A stretch of 5,754 nt of DNA from Sandaracinaceae bacterium (GTDB lineage: Bacteria; Myxococcota_A; Polyangia; Polyangiales; JAFGIB01), in NCBI GenBank assembly GCA_017881145.1, contig JADGRG010000633.1:1-5754 (forward strand), read 5' to 3'. The position numbers were made by a program, and so were the translations under genes. Below are positions 1 to 5,367 of the stretch, in pieces. The notes under the pieces are model-generated. The model searched no databases. It saw nothing but the letters and a program-made list of their open reading frames with translations, and was not told the origin of the DNA. Positions within the stretch are counted from its first letter, which is position 1; each line of letters starts with the position of its first letter.

Positions 1-327
1 CGCGGACGCCGCCGGGACAGCGCACAGCTGCTTGCGCCGCTCATCGGGCCCAAGCTCGAGGACCTCGAGCTCGAGATGCACATCGACCAGAGCGTGATTC
101 ACAGCACGCGACGGGCGGCGACAGTGATGGCTGTGGTCGTCGCCGCCATCGGCGGCTTGGCGCTGATCGGTTGGGCGTGCTGCACAAGAACTCGATCGTC
201 GATAAACGCGCATGATGTTCAAGTGTTGCCGGCGTGCTCGCACAGGTCTTTGGGCCGTGTCCAGCGCCATGGCAGGCATGTCACCGTGGTTGAACGTCGT
301 CGCTACCGCTGCAGTATCTGCTCCTGA
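1..327 (+). CDS. C-terminal end of a membrane-anchored protein, 5' cut by window edge, probably frameshifted
   Basis: Frame 1 is open from the left edge to a TGA at 325-327. Bases 1-170 have strongly G/C-biased third positions. They encode a charged amphipathic stretch (LEDLELEMHIDQS), a basic patch (HSTRR), then one hydrophobic segment (VMAVVVAAIGGLALIGW) typical of a transmembrane helix. After about base 175 the frame turns Arg/Cys/His-rich and loses the codon bias, while frame 3 shows good bias at 171-212 and reads LGVLHKNSIVDKRA before a TGA at 213-215. A frameshift near base 170 is therefore likely, and the natural C-terminus may be the frame-3 one. In-frame ATGs at 76 and 127 exist, but the coding signal runs to the window edge, so the start is probably outside. 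The protein family is not recognised. Confidence is in coding at 1-170, not in the tail. Confidence 0.4.
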   Translation, partial: RGRRRDSAQLLAPLIGPKLEDLELEMHIDQSVIHSTRRAATVMAVVVAAIGGLALIGWACCTRTRSSINAHDVQVLPACSHRSLGRVQRHGRHVTVVERRRYRCSICS

Positions 328-647
328 TGCTTGCCGGCTGGATGAGGCGCGAGCAGCGCGCCGTGATCGAGTACCTGCTCACCGAGCCGGCGGTGCAGCG
401 CGAGCTCAACGCCGGCAAACGGCTGCTGTTCACGGACGCGCAACGCAGAAAGCTCGCTCGCGCGGCCAAGCGGCTCAGCCGCAAGACACTGGCAGGCATC
501 GCGACGCTCGTCACGCCCGATACGCTGGTGCGCTGGTACCGCGAGCGGGTGGCCGCGAAGTACGATGGGAGTGGACGTTGTCGACCTGGGCGAGCTCGCA
601 CCGCGCCCGCGCCCCGCGGCACGGTCTACCCGGCGCAGGGGGCATAA
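327..647 (+). pseudogene. N-terminal fragment of an integrase-type (DDE) transposase
   Basis: The 106-residue frame reads like the N-terminal DNA-binding part of rve-type transposases/integrases common in GC-rich soil bacteria. It has a start region MLAGWMRREQRAVIEYL, then LLFTDAQRRKLARAAKRL, then the helix-turn-helix-like run TLVTPDTLVRWYRERVAAKYDG, followed by a basic Pro/Gly/Arg linker (RPGRARTAP). It stops at TAA 645-647, where such proteins normally continue into a DDE catalytic core of 200 or more residues; no core follows in any frame. Family-like residues extend upstream of the ATG (LPLQYLLLML, from about 303). A TGA at 291-293 followed by ACG at 294 suggests the original start is lost. 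I see no terminal inverted repeats or target duplication, so the IS family is left open. The fragment is almost certainly inactive. Confidence 0.62.
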
Positions 648-800
648 GATATCGTACGTTAACTCGCGAGCGGCCCCCGCTTCATGTGGCCTACGCCAAC
701 GCTTTCGGCTCTGCGACCCGCAGCGGAAGCCACTGACCCAACGCACCTCACGAGACCCCTGTTCGGGGCCCGGACGAGGCGGTATCCTTGTGCTTGGGGG

Positions 801-2933
801 GTGAGCATCGACATTGGGCCACAGTCGAACGCGCTTTCGGCGGCGCAGCTGACGGAGCGTCTGCGCATTCTCGCTGAGTGCGCGCACGAGTTCTCGACGG
901 CAACGCAAGAGCCCGAGCAGCTGCTCTGCGCTGTGGCGCCGCGTCTGGCGGAGGTCGTGAAGGATCAGTGTGTGGTGCGCCTGGTTTCGGAGGACGGGAC
1001 GAAGTTCGTGCTCGTGGCCGTGCACGCACTGGACGAGCACATCGCGCAGCTGTCGCGTGTTGCGTTCTGCGAGCCGATTTCCGTGGCCGAGAATTCGGTG
1101 TCGCAACGTGTGCACGAAACAGGAGAGCCATTCGTCGCGCCCGATGTGGACCTGGAGGCGCTGCGCAAGCACACGACCGCCGAGTACTGGGAGTACACGC
1201 GCAACGCCGGCTTCCACACTTTCATGATGGTGCCGCTGCGGTTTCGTGGGCGTTCGCTCGGGCACCTGCTGCTCACGCGCTATCGCGCGGAGACCCCGGC
1301 GTTCGACCAGCACGACGTCGAGCTCGCCTGTGCTCTGGCCAATCACGCGGCCATTGCAATTGCCAACTCGCGCTCGTATCTCGCCGAGCGCAACGCACGC
1401 GCTGCCGCGGAGAAGGCCAACGAAGAGCTGCAGGCATCGGAGGCACGCTACCGCCTGATGTTCGAGGCGAGCCCGCTGCCCAAGTGGATGTACGACGTGG
1501 AGACCCTGCGCATCCTGGCGGTCAACGGCGCCGCAGTCCGCGAGTACGGCTACTCCCGCGACGAGTTTCTCGCGATGAGCGTCGCAGACCTACGACCGCC
1601 GGAGGACGTCGCTGCCTTTCTCCAGGTGGTTCGCGATCCGCTCGACAGCTCCAGGTTCGGCATCTGGAGGCATCGCAGGAAGAACCATGAGGTGTTCCAG
1701 GTCGAGGTTACCGTGCACACCTTCGCACTCGCGGGCCGCAGCTGTCGGCTCGCGGTGGGAAGGGACGTGACGGAGCGCCTGCGCTTGGAAGAACAACTTC
1801 GTCAGGCGCAGAAGATGGAAGCGGTGGGCCGGCTCGCGGGCGGTGTCGCTCACGACTTCAACAACTTGCTGTCCGTCATCCTCTGCTACACGGACTTTCT
1901 GCTCGGCGACATGCAGCCGGATGGGCCGATGCGCGACGACGTGGTCCAGATCCAGAGCGCGGGCAGGCGCGCCGCAGACCTCACTCGGCAGCTGCTCATG
2001 TTCAGCCGCCAGCAGGTGCTCGAGCCGAGAGTCCTCGATCTCAACGAGGTGCTCACGAGCATGGACAAGATGCTGCAACGCATCCTGGGCGCCGACGTGG
2101 ATCTCGTGTCGCTTCCTACGCGCCCGCTCGGCCGGGTACGAGCCGACCCGACCGGCGTCGAGCAAGTGATCATGAATCTCGTGGTCAACGCCCGCGACGC
2201 CATGCCCGAAGGCGGCAAGCTCACGATGGAGACAGACAACGTGGTTCTCGACGAGGTCTACGCAGCGACTCACCTCGGCGTGAAACCGGGGCCGCACGTG
2301 ATGCTCGCCATCACTGACACCGGCACCGGCATGGACGAGGCCACGCGCGCCCACATTTTTGAGCCCTTCTTCACGACCAAAGAGAAGGGCAAGGGCACCG
2401 GGCTCGGTCTGTCGACCGTGTTCGGGATCGTGCAGCAGAGCTCCGGGAGTGTCTGGGTCTACAGTGAGCTCGGCCGAGGCACGACTTTCAAAGTCTACCT
2501 GCCTCAGGTGGACGCTGACCTCGACGGCATCGTGGACCACTCGGTCGAGCCGCGCGCGCCGCTGCGAGGCTCGGAGACGATCCTGCTCGTCGAAGACGAC
2601 GACCAGGTGCGCGCTGCAGCTCGCGGGATCTTGCTCCGGAGCGGCTATCACGTCATCGAGGCGCGCAACGCGGGCGAAGCCCTGCTGCACTCGGAGAAGT
2701 TCCCCGGAAAGATCCACCTCCTGCTCAGCGACGTCGTGATGCCTCAGATGAGCGGCCCCGAGCTCGCGAAGCGGTTGACCGCCGCTCGCGCCGAGATGAA
2801 GGTGCTGTGCATGTCCGGCTACACGGATGACAGCATCGTCCGGCACGGCGTGCTCGATGCGCAGCTCGCGTATCTCCAGAAGCCGTTCACGTTCCAGACG
2901 CTGACGATGCGCGTGCGCGAGGTGTTGAGCTGA
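801..2933 (+). CDS. cytosolic hybrid sensor histidine kinase (GAF-PAS-HisKA-HATPase-REC)
   Basis: Two-component signalling protein that autophosphorylates a His and can pass the phosphate to its own receiver. Domains (710-residue form): GAF about 20-195, a coiled linker 195-215, PAS about 212-327, HisKA with the H-box GRLAGGVAHDFNNLL (His351), and HATPase_c with an N-box NLVVNARDAM (459-468), G1 DTGTGM (506-511), F-box FEPFFTTK (520-527) and G2 GKGTGLGL (530-537). A C-terminal receiver starts near 591, with acidic pair Asp599/Asp600, phosphoacceptor Asp644 (LLSDVVMP), Ser672 and Lys694 (QKPF). All catalytic residues are present. There is no transmembrane segment or signal peptide, so it should sense an intracellular cue via GAF/PAS. 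GTG 801 is chosen because the GAF N-terminus starts soon after it. The frame is open back to 663, so ATG 684 (749 residues) is possible, but its extra 39 residues look non-domain. No HPt domain or response-regulator gene adjoins it, so it is an orphan in this window. Confidence 0.95.
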   Translation: MSIDIGPQSNALSAAQLTERLRILAECAHEFSTATQEPEQLLCAVAPRLAEVVKDQCVVRLVSEDGTKFVLVAVHALDEHIAQLSRVAFCEPISVAENSVSQRVHETGEPFVAPDVDLEALRKHTTAEYWEYTRNAGFHTFMMVPLRFRGRSLGHLLLTRYRAETPAFDQHDVELACALANHAAIAIANSRSYLAERNARAAAEKANEELQASEARYRLMFEASPLPKWMYDVETLRILAVNGAAVREYGYSRDEFLAMSVADLRPPEDVAAFLQVVRDPLDSSRFGIWRHRRKNHEVFQVEVTVHTFALAGRSCRLAVGRDVTERLRLEEQLRQAQKMEAVGRLAGGVAHDFNNLLSVILCYTDFLLGDMQPDGPMRDDVVQIQSAGRRAADLTRQLLMFSRQQVLEPRVLDLNEVLTSMDKMLQRILGADVDLVSLPTRPLGRVRADPTGVEQVIMNLVVNARDAMPEGGKLTMETDNVVLDEVYAATHLGVKPGPHVMLAITDTGTGMDEATRAHIFEPFFTTKEKGKGTGLGLSTVFGIVQQSSGSVWVYSELGRGTTFKVYLPQVDADLDGIVDHSVEPRAPLRGSETILLVEDDDQVRAAARGILLRSGYHVIEARNAGEALLHSEKFPGKIHLLLSDVVMPQMSGPELAKRLTAARAEMKVLCMSGYTDDSIVRHGVLDAQLAYLQKPFTFQTLTMRVREVLS

Positions 2934-3082
2934 GCAGCCAGGTTTCCGATCGTTGGGCGGAGGCTCGTAACGACGGCGAATTGCTGCAGAGCGCGAGACC
3001 CGTGAGGATCAGAAAGTGCAGCGTTGTGGGCTTCATCCGTGCCAAATCCCAGCCCAACTACGCGTCCCGAAACATCCCTAGA

Positions 3083-3337
3083 CCGCCTGCAATCGGGCAC
3101 GGTTCTCCGACACATACGCTCGGAATCGCGGCCGAATTGTTCGGCGCGTGACTGGGACAGGACGCGGTGCACGCACCGTCGTACGGCGCTTGCACCGGCA
3201 CGAACGTCGCCACGCTGCTCAGCCTTGCGGTGGGCTTCCGGTTGATCGGCGGCAACTTCGAGCTCTTCGCCGCGCCGAAGGTCGACGCGCTCGGCCTGTG
3301 TCCGAGCATCCACCTCAACCTGAATCTCGCGCACTAA
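3083..3337 (+). pseudogene. remnant of an unrecognised gene interrupted by an in-frame TGA
   Basis: A plus-strand frame ends at TAA 3335-3337 and shows strong G/C third-position bias from about 3150 on. It reads GACTGTNVATLLSLAVGF, RLIGGNFELFAAPKVDAL and finally CPSIHLNLNLAH. The same frame continues upstream as THTLGIAAELFGA but is broken by TGA at 3149-3151, one base away from a Trp codon (TGG). Upstream of about 3083 the coding signal fades, and no plausible start was found. The alternating hydrophobic/polar pattern at the C-terminus would suit beta-strands of a secreted or envelope protein, but no family is recognised. A 56-residue product starting at GTG 3167 (AGGA 5 bases upstream) is conceivable, though that start lies inside what looks like a continuous domain. 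Its last 23 bases overlap the end of a minus-strand frame (3315-3602). Confidence 0.4.
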
Positions 3338-3602
3338 GTTTTGCGCGGGTCACGCCAGCGGCAACGAATGCAGCTTCGAAGCGCGCAAGGCGAGCCTCGA
3401 CCGCGACTCGCGCACGAGCCTTGCTTCGCAGCTCGATCCGGGACTTGAAGCCACCCCATGGCTTGTGGGACCGCCGCCAGGCAAGACGGTACGGCTTGAC
3501 GCTGACGGCTGCGAGAAGAGCAGGGCGCACCTGCGCGTCACGCCCTCGCGTCATCCGACCTCGCGGCTTGCGCCACGCATACCGCGCGTAGATGACACGC
3601 AT
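3315..3602 (-). CDS. 95-residue basic hypothetical protein
   Basis: Minus-strand frame from ATG 3602 to TGA 3315. The product is strongly basic (many Arg/Lys) with the pattern KPYRLAWRRSHKPWGGFKSR followed by an Arg/Ala-rich amphipathic helix (ARVAVEARLARFEAAFVAAG), a composition typical of nucleic-acid-binding small proteins, though no family is recognised. G/C at third positions is roughly three quarters, supporting coding. No Shine-Dalgarno precedes ATG 3602. The frame is the same as that of the upstream 58-residue gene (3630-3806): its TGA plus nine sense codons separate the two, so this could be the downstream half of a gene broken by a nonsense mutation, or a coupled second gene. It overlaps a shorter frame (3538-3633) that has the better ribosome-binding site. 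The 3' end overlaps the plus-strand remnant tail to tail. Confidence 0.35.
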   Translation of the reverse strand: MRVIYARYAWRKPRGRMTRGRDAQVRPALLAAVSVKPYRLAWRRSHKPWGGFKSRIELRSKARARVAVEARLARFEAAFVAAGVTRAKLSARDSG

Positions 3603-3633
3603 CGGCGTATCGGGATGGTTCGGGGAGCTTCAT
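3538..3633 (-). CDS. candidate 31-residue ORF translationally coupled by ATGA overlap
   Basis: ATG 3633 overlaps the stop of the preceding 58-residue gene as ATGA (TGA at 3632-3630), the classic arrangement for translational coupling. AGGAGG lies 11 bases upstream (3650-3645 read on the minus strand), inside the 3' end of that gene, where it is spelled by two rare Arg codons; this favours a selected ribosome-binding site. The product begins MKLPEPSRYADACHLRAV and ends after 31 residues. No family is recognised. From about 3602 the +1 frame is equally codon-biased and continues 95 residues, so a frameshift (natural, programmed or sequencing) joining this start to that frame is possible. The start signals are good; the identity of the product is uncertain. 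Confidence 0.28.
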   Translation of the reverse strand: MKLPEPSRYADACHLRAVCVAQAARSDDARA

Positions 3634-3806
3634 GTGGACACGTTCCTCCTGACGCCCTCGGGATTCTGTGTCTTGCTTGCCGCGACCTTGTTCGGAGTCA
3701 TGCCCTCCGAGTCGGCGCGCTCGAGCTGCAGCTCGGTTTGAGTCAGTGGAGCGGAGCTGGGTTGGGTTGGCGCGGGACTGGACTTCTTCGAGTGTGTTCT
3801 TGCCAC
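3630..3806 (-). CDS. 58-residue hydrophilic hypothetical protein, first gene of a sigma-54-type unit
   Basis: GTG 3806 is preceded by AGGAG with 8-base spacing (3819-3815) and ends at TGA 3630. The product starts VARTHSKKSSPAPTQPSSAP, a Ser/Pro/Lys-rich and probably disordered N-terminus. It continues with LTQTELQLERADSEGM and a Lys/Asn/Gln-rich tail (TPNKVAASKTQNPEGVRRNV). It has no signal peptide, hydrophobic segment or cysteine, so it should be a soluble cytosolic protein. Third positions are about 70% G/C. A near-perfect -24/-12 promoter lies about 30-45 bases upstream of the start, so the short gene has promoter, leader, Shine-Dalgarno and start in proper order. The stop overlaps the next start (ATGA). 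I do not recognise the family. A longer frame through 3538-4008 covers the same bases but lacks these start signals. Confidence 0.6.
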   Translation of the reverse strand: MARTHSKKSSPAPTQPSSAPLTQTELQLERADSEGMTPNKVAASKTQNPEGVRRNVST

Positions 3807-3809
3807 GGC

Positions 3810-3829
3810 GGTTTCTCCTGAAAGAAACC
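3810..3829 (-). promoter_or_regulatory. ribosome-binding site of the 58-residue gene within a perfect 7-bp inverted repeat
   Basis: On the minus strand GGTTTCT-TTCAGG-AGAAACC forms a perfect 7-bp stem with a 6-base loop. The AGGAG Shine-Dalgarno (3819-3815) straddles loop and 3' arm, and GTG 3806 follows four bases after the stem. As RNA it could partly mask the ribosome-binding site; as DNA it could be a repressor operator between promoter and start. If transcription starts at about 3826, as -12 spacing predicts, only part of the 5' arm is transcribed, which would favour the DNA-site reading. Confidence 0.45.
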
Positions 3830-3836
3830 ATGAAGC

Positions 3837-3852
3837 AGCAAGCAGCGTGCCA
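3837..3852 (-). promoter_or_regulatory. sigma-54 (RpoN) -24/-12 promoter
   Basis: The minus strand reads TGGCACG-CTGC-TTGCT, an exact match to the core of the published sigma-54 consensus (TGGCACG-N4-TTGCW), with the invariant GG and GC 12 bases apart. The -12 C is at 3838, giving a predicted transcription start near 3826. That leaves a leader of about 20 bases carrying AGGAG and then GTG 3806. The position relative to the small gene is what a functional promoter needs. Such promoters require an AAA+ enhancer-binding protein; none is encoded in the window. A chance match cannot be excluded, but the agreement of promoter, Shine-Dalgarno and start makes it less likely. Confidence 0.6.
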
Positions 3853-3908
3853 GCAAGTGAAGCGCGGCGAGAAAGAAGGACTCGCTGATTGCCTACGCGC
3901 AGGAGCTA

Positions 3909-3928
3909 CCGCCAAAACGCCCCGGCGG
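3909..3928. repeat. interrupted inverted repeat upstream of the sigma-54 promoter, possible enhancer site
   Basis: CCGCC-N10-GGCGG is centred about 92 bases upstream of the predicted start at 3826, the usual distance range for enhancer-binding-protein sites. The arms are only 5 bp and GC-rich, so chance occurrence in this genome is quite possible. Confidence 0.2.
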
Positions 3929-3983
3929 GACATTTGGACGCGTCGGCGACGGAAAGCCGAGCCGGGGCAACGACCAGCAAGGC

Positions 3984-4005
3984 GTGGGACCTGATCGGTC
4001 CGCAC
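3984..4005 (-). terminator. hairpin downstream of the FMN reductase gene
   Basis: Nine bases after the FMN reductase stop, the minus strand can fold GTGC-GGACC-GATCA-GGTCC-CAC: a 5-bp GGACC/GGTCC stem with a 5-base loop, extended by GTG/CAC around a single bulged base. There is no T-run after it, so it is not a classical intrinsic terminator. It could still punctuate the end of the reductase transcript before the separate sigma-54 unit. Confidence 0.28.
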
Positions 4006-4013
4006 CACTGCGT

Positions 4014-4574
4014 TCAGGCGCGCAGCGTCTTCAGCGCGTTAGTCCAGCGCAGCAGCTCATCCAACATGCCGGTCACGGCCTTGGCTTGCGTGTCGGCCGG
4101 ATCGAAGACGCCGTCTTTCAGATGTTGGCTGAAGAAGGGAATCGATACCGCTTCCGGCAGCGGCATCATCTTGAGCGTGGTGAGCACGCCCTTGGTCATT
4201 TCCACCGAGCGCGTGCCAGCTGAAACACCACCGTAGCTCACGAAGCCGGCCGGCTTGTAGTTCCACTCGAAGTAGAGGTAGTCGAGCGCGTTCAAGAGCG
4301 CAGGCGGCATGCTGTAGTTGTACTCGGGCGTCACGAACACGAAGGCATCGGCGCCCGCGACGAGCTTGCTCCAAGCCTTGGTGTGCTCGTGCTGGTACTG
4401 CCGCTTCATCGGGTGGTTGGGCTCGTCGAGCAGCGGCAGGTTCACCTCTTTCAAGTCGACGCTTTCGACGTCGAACTTAGCGTGCTGCGTGGCTTGCTGC
4501 GCAAACCACTTGGCGATCGATGGGCCCACGCGCTGCTCGCGGGTGCTGGTCGTGACGATTTTCAGCTTTGGCAT
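4014..4574 (-). CDS. NAD(P)H-dependent FMN reductase (flavodoxin-like fold)
   Basis: 186 residues, the usual size for the NADPH-dependent FMN reductase family (SsuE/chromate-reductase/azoreductase-like), cytosolic flavoenzymes that transfer electrons from NAD(P)H to FMN or to quinone/chromate/azo acceptors. The N-terminal beta strand MPKLKIVTTSTREQRVG carries the FMN-phosphate loop (residues 8-17). The second hallmark, TPEYNYSMPPALLNALDYL (82-100), and SYGGVSAGTRS (113-123) form the flavin-binding and dimer-contact region. The protein is complete, with no signal peptide or membrane segment. ATG 4574 is the natural start; upstream there is only a weak GAGA at about 9-12 bases. The specific substrate cannot be told from sequence. 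It stands alone: the hydrolase remnant upstream ends 205 bases away, and downstream a separate promoter serves the small genes. Near-identical direct repeats lie 43-83 bases upstream of the start. Confidence 0.95.
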   Translation of the reverse strand: MPKLKIVTTSTREQRVGPSIAKWFAQQATQHAKFDVESVDLKEVNLPLLDEPNHPMKRQYQHEHTKAWSKLVAGADAFVFVTPEYNYSMPPALLNALDYLYFEWNYKPAGFVSYGGVSAGTRSVEMTKGVLTTLKMMPLPEAVSIPFFSQHLKDGVFDPADTQAKAVTGMLDELLRWTNALKTLRA

Positions 4575-4616
4575 GATGATCTCGCTGGCGGCATGAGCCT
4601 GCGCACGGCGCGCGGC

Positions 4617-4657
4617 TAGTTACGTGCACACTCCTTTGCAGGTAGCTACGCGCACAC
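4617..4657. repeat. pair of 15-bp near-identical direct repeats upstream of the FMN reductase, possible operator
   Basis: TAGTTACGTGCACAC (4617-4631) and TAGCTACGCGCACAC (4643-4657) match at 13 of 15 positions, with starts 26 bases apart. A third partial copy (GCACAC, 4667-4672) follows. They lie in the 205-base leader of the minus-strand FMN reductase gene, close to where a promoter would be. Tandem half-sites of this kind are often regulator-binding sites. I could not place a convincing -35/-10 pair beside them. Confidence 0.3.
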
Positions 4658-4753
4658 CACTCTAAGGCACACTTTCGCAACCGCCAGCCATCTCGGCAGG
4701 AATGCACGGTTGCACGGCCGAAACGCTCCCGCGGCGTGGGCTCGCAATCGGCA

Positions 4754-4765
4754 GCGCAAGTGCGC
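4754..4765. repeat. perfect inverted repeat just past the hydrolase remnant
   Basis: GCGCA-AG-TGCGC lies 14 bases downstream of the hydrolase stop codon on the minus strand. The stem is short with a 2-base loop and no T-run, so a role as terminator is weakly supported. The rest of 4658-4779 shows only a short tandem TGCACGGT/TGCACGGC near 4703-4718. Confidence 0.15.
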
Positions 4766-4779
4766 CCCGTGCCACCGGT

Positions 4780-5013
4780 TCAGACGACGCTCTGAATGCG
4801 CTCGATCAGTAGGCGGTTGAACGTATCCTCCGCCTCGAGATTGGTGAGGTGTCCTGCATCTGGAATGATGTGCAGGGTGGCGTGAGCGATTTGATCAGCT
4901 AGGAGCTGTGCAGCGGACGGCGGCGTGATCAGGTCGTCCGCGCCAGCGATGACGCTGGTCGGCACCGGAATCTCCGCCAAAGTCGCCGTCGTATCGGTCC
5001 GCGTGGCGAGGGC
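4780..5013 (-). pseudogene. C-terminal fragment of an alpha/beta-hydrolase-fold protein
   Basis: The last roughly 77 residues before TGA 4780 are a textbook alpha/beta-hydrolase C-terminus. A strand (VPTSVIAGADDLITPP) carries the acid of the triad, followed by a helix (AAQLLADQI), a strand (ATLHIIPDAGH) and the catalytic His in DAGHLTNLE, then FNRLLIERIQ as the closing helix. LATRTDTTATLAEI just before it also fits the family. The homologous signal stops at about 5000-5015: the lid, the core strands and the GxSxG nucleophile elbow are all missing, so the enzyme cannot be active. The frame stays open to 5640, but those residues are antisense to a plus-strand gene and do not resemble a hydrolase. 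Its 5' end is fused head to head with the gene at 5029-5367. Confidence 0.7.
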
Positions 5014-5028
5014 GACGAGCCCGAAGCC

Positions 5029-5367
5029 GTGGCCGATGCCCCGGATCTCACCGTGCCGCTCGCCGAGCGCTTCGGCAACGAGCGCGCCGACACTCGCTGG
5101 TCGAGCTTCCAGACCGCGATGCACGATGCGGTGAGCGCCGTCCTTACGAGCGTCAGCAGCAACGGCTCGCGGCTGATCAGCACGGAGTGCCGAACCACGC
5201 TGTGCCGAACCGAGATCGAGCTGGCCTCGCCGCCGATGGTCACCTTCGTCGACCTGAGCAACCGGGTGCAGCAGGATCCACTGATGGCCTCGGCCAGCGG
5301 TCGGTACCACGTGGATGGCAACCGCGCGGTGATCTACACGGCGCCGCCGGGTGTGGCGCTGGAGTAG
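5029..5367 (+). CDS. N-terminally shortened ECRTTLC-motif protein (myxobacterial-type hypothetical)
   Basis: This frame ends at TAG 5365-5367 and has very strong G/C third-position bias. It contains ERADTRWSSFQTAMHDAV, an amphipathic helix, and then a paired-cysteine strand STECRTTLCRTEIELASP followed by an alpha/beta tail ending in PPGVALE. From memory, this helix plus C-x(4)-C strand is a recurrent C-terminal domain of uncharacterised, usually exported myxobacterial proteins. Normally it follows a signal peptide and linker; here neither is present. GTG 5029 is the first usable start and has no good Shine-Dalgarno. The coding signal seems to begin slightly earlier (GDEPEA, from about 5011), meeting the hydrolase fragment directly. 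I infer a 5'-truncated gene, probably not expressed from its own promoter. The two cysteines suggest a disulfide if the ancestor was exported. Confidence 0.6.
   Translation: MADAPDLTVPLAERFGNERADTRWSSFQTAMHDAVSAVLTSVSSNGSRLISTECRTTLCRTEIELASPPMVTFVDLSNRVQQDPLMASASGRYHVDGNRAVIYTAPPGVALE

Noticed and set aside
55..75. Three CTCGAG hexamers in close succession
   Set aside because: They encode Leu-Glu repeats in the coding frame (KLEDLELE), so codon use explains them.
647..668. Run of short palindromes (GATATC, CGTACG, GTTAAC, TCGCGA) after the transposase remnant
   Set aside because: Each is only six bases, they are not mirrored around one centre, and no promoter or IS end could be recognised.
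303..1346. 347-codon minus-strand open frame
   Set aside because: It covers both the transposase remnant and the GAF part of the kinase in antisense; no motifs and no start signal.
1590..2846. 418-codon minus-strand open frame across the kinase gene
   Set aside because: It is antisense to kinase domains with intact catalytic motifs; the product is His/Glu/Arg-rich without any domain, as expected of a GC-rich shadow frame.
3058..3318. 86-codon minus-strand frame over the TGA-interrupted remnant
   Set aside because: It avoids the TGA, but third-position bias favours the plus frame, and its Pro/Ser/Ala/Cys composition is typical of an antisense shadow.
3538..4008. 156-codon minus-strand frame crossing the sigma-54 element
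   Set aside because: Most of it lies upstream of the predicted transcription start and is Arg/Ser-rich without motifs; the adjacent frame with GTG 3806 has the proper Shine-Dalgarno. Only its last 31 codons are kept as a candidate.
4755..4785. TGGCACG match on the minus strand near the hydrolase stop
   Set aside because: No TTGC at the required spacing, so it is not a sigma-54 site.
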